Shown piece by piece: positions 60,558-64,000 of a stretch of 64,000 nt of DNA. The DNA lies in NCBI GenBank assembly GCA_000307305.1, contig DF158883.1, positions 1 through 64,000 of the forward strand, read 5' to 3'. The position numbers and the translations under genes were made by a program. Under the pieces are notes generated by a model. It was given only the letters and a program-made list of their open reading frames with translations, was not told where the DNA came from and did no database searches. How positions within the stretch are numbered: position 1 is the stretch's first letter; each line of letters opens with the position of its first letter. The stretch comes from Enterobacteriaceae bacterium B14 (GTDB lineage Bacteria; Pseudomonadota; Gammaproteobacteria; Enterobacterales; Enterobacteriaceae).

Positions 60558-61586
60558 TTATACTTGCCGTAACTGTAGATCTAGCGGCGTTTTACTCGGT
60601 TCCCCACCTATTTCCCTCGCGAGCTTTGGTACCAAATAGCCAGATATTTGGCTGAGAAGCGTTTTCATAATCATACGAGCTTCATCATCACTCACCATAA
60701 AATGCGCAGCCCCCTGCACCTTATCTAATACGTGCAGATAATACGGCATGATTCCCGCGTTAAAGAGAGCGTTACTTAGCGCTGCCAATACCTCTGCGTT
60801 GTCATTGACGCCGCGCAGCAGGACACTCTGATTGAGCAGTATCACCTCCGCTTTTTTCAGACGGGCTATACTCTGTTGTAGCTCATCGTTAATCTCATTG
60901 GCGTGATTGATATGCGTCACCATTAACACCTGCAAACGTGAGCGCTGTAGCCTTTGGCACAGTGTTTCAGTGATGCGGGCAGGAATAACAACCGGTAAAC
61001 GTGAGTGGATACGCAGACGATGAATATGTGGGATAGATTCTAATTCGCTGATGAGCCAATCTAGTTCATGATCCTTGGCCATTAACGGATCGCCGCCGGA
61101 GAAGATAATCTCGTCTAGCTCGCTGTGCTGGCGTATATAGTTGAGTGCCTGTGTCCAGTTCGCTTTGTTTCCTTGATTCTCTTGATAAGGAAAATGGCGG
61201 CGGAAGCAGTAGCGGCAGTTAACGGCACAGCCGCCCTTAACCAATAGCAGGGCACGGTTGTGGTATTTATGCAGTAGCCCTGGAACAACACTGTGCTGTT
61301 CATCTAAAGGATCTGTGCTGAATCCGGGAGTAGTTAAAAATTCATCCGGTAACGTCACGACTTGGCGAAGCAGTGGGTCGTTAATATCGCCGGGCTGCAT
61401 TCGAGAAACGAAAGAGCGGGGGACGCGTAGCGCAAATAATCGGCGTGCATCAACCCCGTCTCGCAGTATTGGCGAGTCGGAAAGGGATAATATTTGCAAT
61501 AATTCAGCCGGATCGGTAATAACATCGGCGAGTTGCTGCAACCAATCTTCTCTAATTGGTGTATTTCGGGTTACAATGTTTGCCAT
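60558..61586 (-). CDS. epmB: EF-P (R)-beta-lysylation lysine 2,3-aminomutase
   Basis: EpmB turns L-lysine into (R)-beta-lysine, which EpmA attaches to Lys34 of elongation factor P. The 342-residue radical-SAM protein has the cluster motif [17 protein letters not shown] near 117-133 and [14 protein letters not shown]. It ends in [16 protein letters not shown], close to E. coli EpmB (342 residues). ATG 61586 gives [15 protein letters not shown]; longer starts run into efp's promoter region. It is divergent from its substrate gene efp, only 37 bp apart. Confidence 0.95.
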   Translation of the reverse strand: MANIVTRNTPIREDWLQQLADVITDPAELLQILSLSDSPILRDGVDARRLFALRVPRSFVSRMQPGDINDPLLRQVVTLPDEFLTTPGFSTDPLDEQHSVVPGLLHKYHNRALLLVKGGCAVNCRYCFRRHFPYQENQGNKANWTQALNYIRQHSELDEIIFSGGDPLMAKDHELDWLISELESIPHIHRLRIHSRLPVVIPARITETLCQRLQRSRLQVLMVTHINHANEINDELQQSIARLKKAEVILLNQSVLLRGVNDNAEVLAALSNALFNAGIMPYYLHVLDKVQGAAHFMVSDDEARMIMKTLLSQISGYLVPKLAREIGGEPSKTPLDLQLRQV

Positions 61587-61623
61587 TTTTTTGGCTAAGC
61601 TACCAGTTCCAAGAGGGACCCAC

Positions 61624-62190
61624 ATGGCGACTTATTCTAGCAACGATTTCCGTCCTGGTCTTAAAATCATGTTAGACGGAGAACCTTGCTCTGTTGTTGA
61701 GAGTGAATTTGTTAAACCCGGTAAAGGTCAGGCGTTTGCCCGTACCCGTATCCGTAAGTTAATTTCTGGCAAACTGCTGGAAAAAACCTTCAAATCAACG
61801 GATACCGCCGAAGGCGCTGATGTTATGGATTTGAACCTGACTTACTTGTACACCGACGGTGAATTTTGGCATTTCATGAACAACGAAACTTTCGAACAGC
61901 TCGCTGCTGATGAGAAAGCGATTGGCGATAATGCCAAGTGGTTAGTTGATCAATCCGAGTGCATCGTAACCCTGTGGAATGGCCAGCCTATTGCTGTTAC
62001 TCCACCGAACTTCGTTGAACTGGAAATTACCGATACCGATCCTGGCCTTAAAGGCGATACCGCAGGTACCGGTGGCAAACCAGCAACGCTGACGACTGGC
62101 GCGGTAGTAAAAGTACCTCTATTTGTACAAACAGGCGAAGTTATCAAAGTTGATACCCGTTCTGGCGAATACGTATCTCGCGTTAAGTAA
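61624..62190 (+). CDS. efp: translation elongation factor P
   Basis: EF-P enters the ribosome E site and helps form peptide bonds at consecutive prolines. The 188-residue, three-domain protein carries the modified lysine at position 34 in [10 protein letters not shown], and ends [14 protein letters not shown]. The ATG at 61624 is well conserved. The divergent neighbour epmB makes the modification, and a hairpin follows the stop. Confidence 0.97.
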   Translation: MATYSSNDFRPGLKIMLDGEPCSVVESEFVKPGKGQAFARTRIRKLISGKLLEKTFKSTDTAEGADVMDLNLTYLYTDGEFWHFMNNETFEQLAADEKAIGDNAKWLVDQSECIVTLWNGQPIAVTPPNFVELEITDTDPGLKGDTAGTGGKPATLTTGAVVKVPLFVQTGEVIKVDTRSGEYVSRVK

Positions 62191-62195
62191 TATGA

Positions 62196-62230
62196 AAAAG
62201 AGAGAAATCGCTGCGGCGGTTTCTCTTTTT
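62196..62230 (+). terminator. terminator of efp
   Basis: agagaaa and tttctct pair around a GC-rich inner loop, followed by a run of T residues. It begins within 10 bp of the efp stop. Confidence 0.75.
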
Positions 62231-62279
62231 ATCTAGCGTGTTAGAACGTATCTGTTTTTTTATCTGAAGATGGAGCCTA

Positions 62280-62411
62280 ATGATGAAAAATTTGATGAAA
62301 GTTGTATTCGCTGTTGCTGTGATTACTGCATTAAGCGGGTGTAACACCACGCGTGGTTTTGGTGAAGATGTAGAAAAAGTCGGTGGGGCTATCAGTCGCG
62401 CTGCAAGCTGA
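62280..62411 (+). CDS. entericidin EcnA/EcnB-family lipoprotein
   Basis: This 43-residue lipoprotein precursor has a signal peptide with lipobox ALSGC and the entericidin core CNTTRGFGEDVEKVGGAISRAAS. E. coli has two such genes in tandem here: ecnA (antidote) and ecnB (bacteriolytic lipoprotein). The ending AISRAAS resembles EcnA, while CNTTRG resembles EcnB. I see only one copy. TGGAG lies before the start, and ATG 62283 is an alternative. Confidence 0.88.
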   Translation: MMKNLMKVVFAVAVITALSGCNTTRGFGEDVEKVGGAISRAAS

Positions 62412-62525
62412 ATGCGATAATAATCTGATTATCGAGCCACCGTCCTAACGCGGTGGTGAATGTAGTAAATCGAATGACTCTGCTTTAAATGAAACGATTC
62501 TATGTTTCATCTCCTTTCTAACGCT

Positions 62526-62571
62526 AATCGGGACGACCTGATTACGCGTCTTTAATCTGGGGACGACCCCA
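62526..62571 (+). ncRNA. guanidine-II (mini-ykkC) riboswitch upstream of sugE
   Basis: Two short hairpins share the loop ACGA: AATCGGG-ACGA-CCTGATT (62526-62543) and TGGGG-ACGA-CCCCA (62558-62571). Paired hairpins with ACGR loops define the guanidine-II riboswitch, which turns on guanidinium exporters when guanidinium is bound. It ends 23 bp before the sugE start codon, so control of translation is likely. Confidence 0.93.
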
Positions 62572-62594
62572 AATTATCTGAGAAGTAACTTACT

Positions 62595-62909
62595 ATGGCT
62601 TGGATCATTCTTTTAATTGCAGGTGTTCTAGAAGTTGTTTGGGCTATTGGCTTGAAGTACACCCACGGTTTTTCCCGTTTAGTGCCTAGTGTTATCACCA
62701 TTGCGGCAATGGTGATCAGTATGCTGTTGTTAGCTCATGCCATGAAGACGTTGCCAGCGGGAACCGCTTACGCAGTCTGGACTGGAATTGGCGCCGTTGG
62801 TGCTGCCATTCTAGGAATTGTGTTGCTAGGTGAACCCGCAAACCTTCCACGAATACTCAGCCTATGTTTAATTGTTATCGGTATTTTGGGGCTAAAATTT
62901 AGTAGCTAG
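62595..62909 (+). CDS. sugE: guanidinium exporter (SMR family)
   Basis: SugE/Gdx exports guanidinium in exchange for protons as a dual-topology dimer. The 104-residue protein has four transmembrane helices, the essential glutamate at residue 13 ([12 protein letters not shown]), and the SMR sequence [24 protein letters not shown]. The guanidine-II riboswitch directly upstream supports the substrate. In E. coli blc and ampC separate it from frd; here the frd operon follows directly. Confidence 0.93.
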   Translation: MAWIILLIAGVLEVVWAIGLKYTHGFSRLVPSVITIAAMVISMLLLAHAMKTLPAGTAYAVWTGIGAVGAAILGIVLLGEPANLPRILSLCLIVIGILGLKFSS

Positions 62910-62948
62910 TCATTTTTAATATTTGCCATATAGGTGAATTAGAAAGAA

Positions 62949-62973
62949 AAAGGGCTTCATTAAGAAGCCCTTT
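62949..62973. terminator. bidirectional terminator between sugE and frdD
   Basis: A 10-bp stem (aaagggcttc / gaagcccttt) with a 5-nt loop and A/T-rich sides lies between the convergent stop codons of sugE and frdD. Confidence 0.85.
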
Positions 62974-63003
62974 CTTGTTGCGGCATTGAGCCAAACAAGG
63001 CAA

Positions 63004-63357
63004 TTACAGCCTTAAAAGCCCGATAATCGTCACAATAGTGAGGATAGAAGCCGCACCATAAAATACCCATTTACCCGCAGGTACGTGGATTTTTAAGTCA
63101 TGCATCGCATGGTGAATACGGTGCAAGCCACACCATAAAGGCAGAACAATAGTAAGTAGCAAGAACAGTTTGCCAATCCAGCTTTGTGCAAAGGCCAGCG
63201 CTCTCTCATAACTGAGAGCCTCAGGAAACCAACCTAGAGGCAATAAGAACGCCACTAATACGATGACGGCAGGAACGATGATTGCTCCCCACATGCCGCC
63301 TGCGCCAAATAATCCCCAAAAGATAGGTTCATCGGAGCGTTGAGGTACTTGATTCAT
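63004..63357 (-). CDS. frdD: fumarate reductase membrane subunit D
   Basis: FrdD, with FrdC, anchors fumarate reductase to the inner membrane and passes electrons from menaquinol. The 117-residue protein has three transmembrane helices and the conserved [20 protein letters not shown] near the start and [13 protein letters not shown], which holds quinone-site residues. It is the last gene of frdABCD, 16 bp after frdC. Confidence 0.95.
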   Translation of the reverse strand: MNQVPQRSDEPIFWGLFGAGGMWGAIIVPAVIVLVAFLLPLGWFPEALSYERALAFAQSWIGKLFLLLTIVLPLWCGLHRIHHAMHDLKIHVPAGKWVFYGAASILTIVTIIGLLRL

Positions 63358-63373
63358 TTCATTCTCCTATGGC

Positions 63374-63772
63374 TCAGGCGAGCGCAATCGCCAGAATGGC
63401 GACGGTTGCGATAATCGTGACAGCCCAAAGTGCTTTGATAATTGGCCCTGGGCCCATTTTTTCACTTTTAACGACAATATTGGCTGCTTTCGGTGCCAGT
63501 TCGAACCATGTTTTGGTGTGTAACAGTGCGGCTAGCAGCACAACCACGTTCAATAACATCACTAGCGGGTTTTGTAGAAAGCCAACAAATGTAGACCATT
63601 CAACGGCACCGCCTTTTAGTGAAAACAGACCATAAATGAGCTGTAAGCTAAACCAGACTGCGGGGATGGAGGTCCCTTCCCTTAACATATAGAACTTGTA
63701 AAAACCGAGCTTTTGCCACCACGTTGGCGTCATTTCGCGAACATAAGGCTTACGTTTGGTATTTGTTGTCAT
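63374..63772 (-). CDS. frdC: fumarate reductase membrane subunit C
   Basis: FrdC is the second membrane anchor of fumarate reductase. The 132-residue protein has three transmembrane helices and begins [34 protein letters not shown], as in E. coli. It starts 12 bp after the end of frdB. Confidence 0.95.
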   Translation of the reverse strand: MTTNTKRKPYVREMTPTWWQKLGFYKFYMLREGTSIPAVWFSLQLIYGLFSLKGGAVEWSTFVGFLQNPLVMLLNVVVLLAALLHTKTWFELAPKAANIVVKSEKMGPGPIIKALWAVTIIATVAILAIALA

Positions 63773-63784
63773 GGCTATTATCCC

Positions 63785-64000
63785 TTATTGCGGTTTCAGC
63801 ATTGCAATCATGAAATCTTTCGCACTCTCAACCTTGCCCTGCTGGATAGCGGCGGCTGGGTCGACGTGTTTCGGACATACTTCAGAGCAATAGCCCACGA
63901 AAGTACAAGACCATACGCCATTTTGGCTGTTCAGAACGGGCATCCGCTCCGATTTGCCGTGGTCACGATTATCAATGTTATAGCGGTGTGCCAGCGTTAA
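63785..64000 (-). CDS. frdB: fumarate reductase iron-sulfur subunit, C-terminal part (runs off the window)
   Basis: The last 71 residues of FrdB are visible. They contain [25 protein letters not shown], with three of the cysteines that bind the 3Fe-4S and 4Fe-4S clusters near the membrane face, and end MIAMLKPQ. The start and the [2Fe-2S] domain lie beyond the right edge. Together with aspA and dcuA it supports anaerobic fumarate respiration. Confidence 0.95.
   Translation of the reverse strand, partial: LTLAHRYNIDNRDHGKSERMPVLNSQNGVWSCTFVGYCSEVCPKHVDPAAAIQQGKVESAKDFMIAMLKPQ

Noticed and set aside
61258..61623. N-terminal extension of efp
   Set aside because: The frame is open upstream of ATG 61624, but it runs antisense through epmB and encodes no EF-P-like sequence. 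The 188-residue start is universal.

Overview
The window is chromosomal DNA of a member of the Enterobacterales. Gene order follows the Escherichia coli backbone in blocks (metA-aceBAK-iclR-metH-lysC-pgi-psiE-ubiCA; then tRNA-Phe; then yjdC-dsbD-dcuA-aspA-fxsA-groESL-yjeI-epmB/efp-entericidin-sugE-frdDCB). Many differences argue against Escherichia itself: eptC lies between aceK and iclR, speF-potE sits beside tRNA-Phe, phnF is absent, cutA is a remnant, and blc/ampC are absent between sugE and frdD. A Hafniaceae-type genome (Hafnia/Obesumbacterium) is my best guess, by inference only.

Layout. 1-12.8 kb: methionine and glyoxylate metabolism (metA with MetJ boxes, aceBAK with IclR boxes, eptC, iclR, metH). 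12.9-22.5 kb: a bile-acid-symporter-family carrier, a GST, lysC under a lysine riboswitch, a CPA1 antiporter, pgi, psiE, ubiC and ubiA. 22.6-26.6 kb: a secreted DUF3828-like protein, an AT-rich gap, an OFA-family MFS transporter and a LysE-type exporter. 26.6-36.6 kb: a complete C-P lyase operon, phnCDEGHIJKLMNOP, on the minus strand, without phnF. 36.9-39 kb: an AGCS amino-acid symporter and a divergent pair of small DNA-binding proteins (C-protein-like and Ner-like).

39-46 kb is the accessory region. It is bounded by a degraded tRNA-Phe-like 3' half (39035-39079) and the intact tRNA-Phe gene (46102-46177), both in the same orientation. It holds a decapitated glutathione peroxidase beside an IS1-family remnant, a LuxR-type solo regulator, and a visibly GC-richer remnant of a secondary-metabolism cluster. 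That remnant encodes a chimeric protein joining the N-terminal part of a 3-hydroxyacyl-CoA dehydrogenase in frame to the catalytic C-terminal half of a 5-aminolevulinate-synthase-like enzyme, an MFS exporter, and an enoyl-CoA hydratase start cut off by an IS3-family remnant. A second, decayed IS3-family element follows.

46-64 kb returns to core functions. The inducible ornithine decarboxylase/antiporter operon speF-potE is preceded by the ornithine-sensing leader peptide speFL and, just upstream, by a shorter in-frame relative of that leader, which looks like a tandem duplication. Then come yjdC, dsbD with a cutA remnant in front of it, dcuA, aspA, fxsA, groES-groEL under a sigma-32 promoter, yjeI, epmB divergent from efp, one entericidin gene, sugE/gdx under a two-hairpin guanidine-II riboswitch, and the distal part of frdABCD (frdB partial at the window edge).

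The observations most worth a second look are the duplicated speFL leader, the dehydrogenase-ALAS chimera and its cluster remnant, the C-box-like operators between the two small regulators, and the tRNA-Phe half-copy that frames the accessory region.
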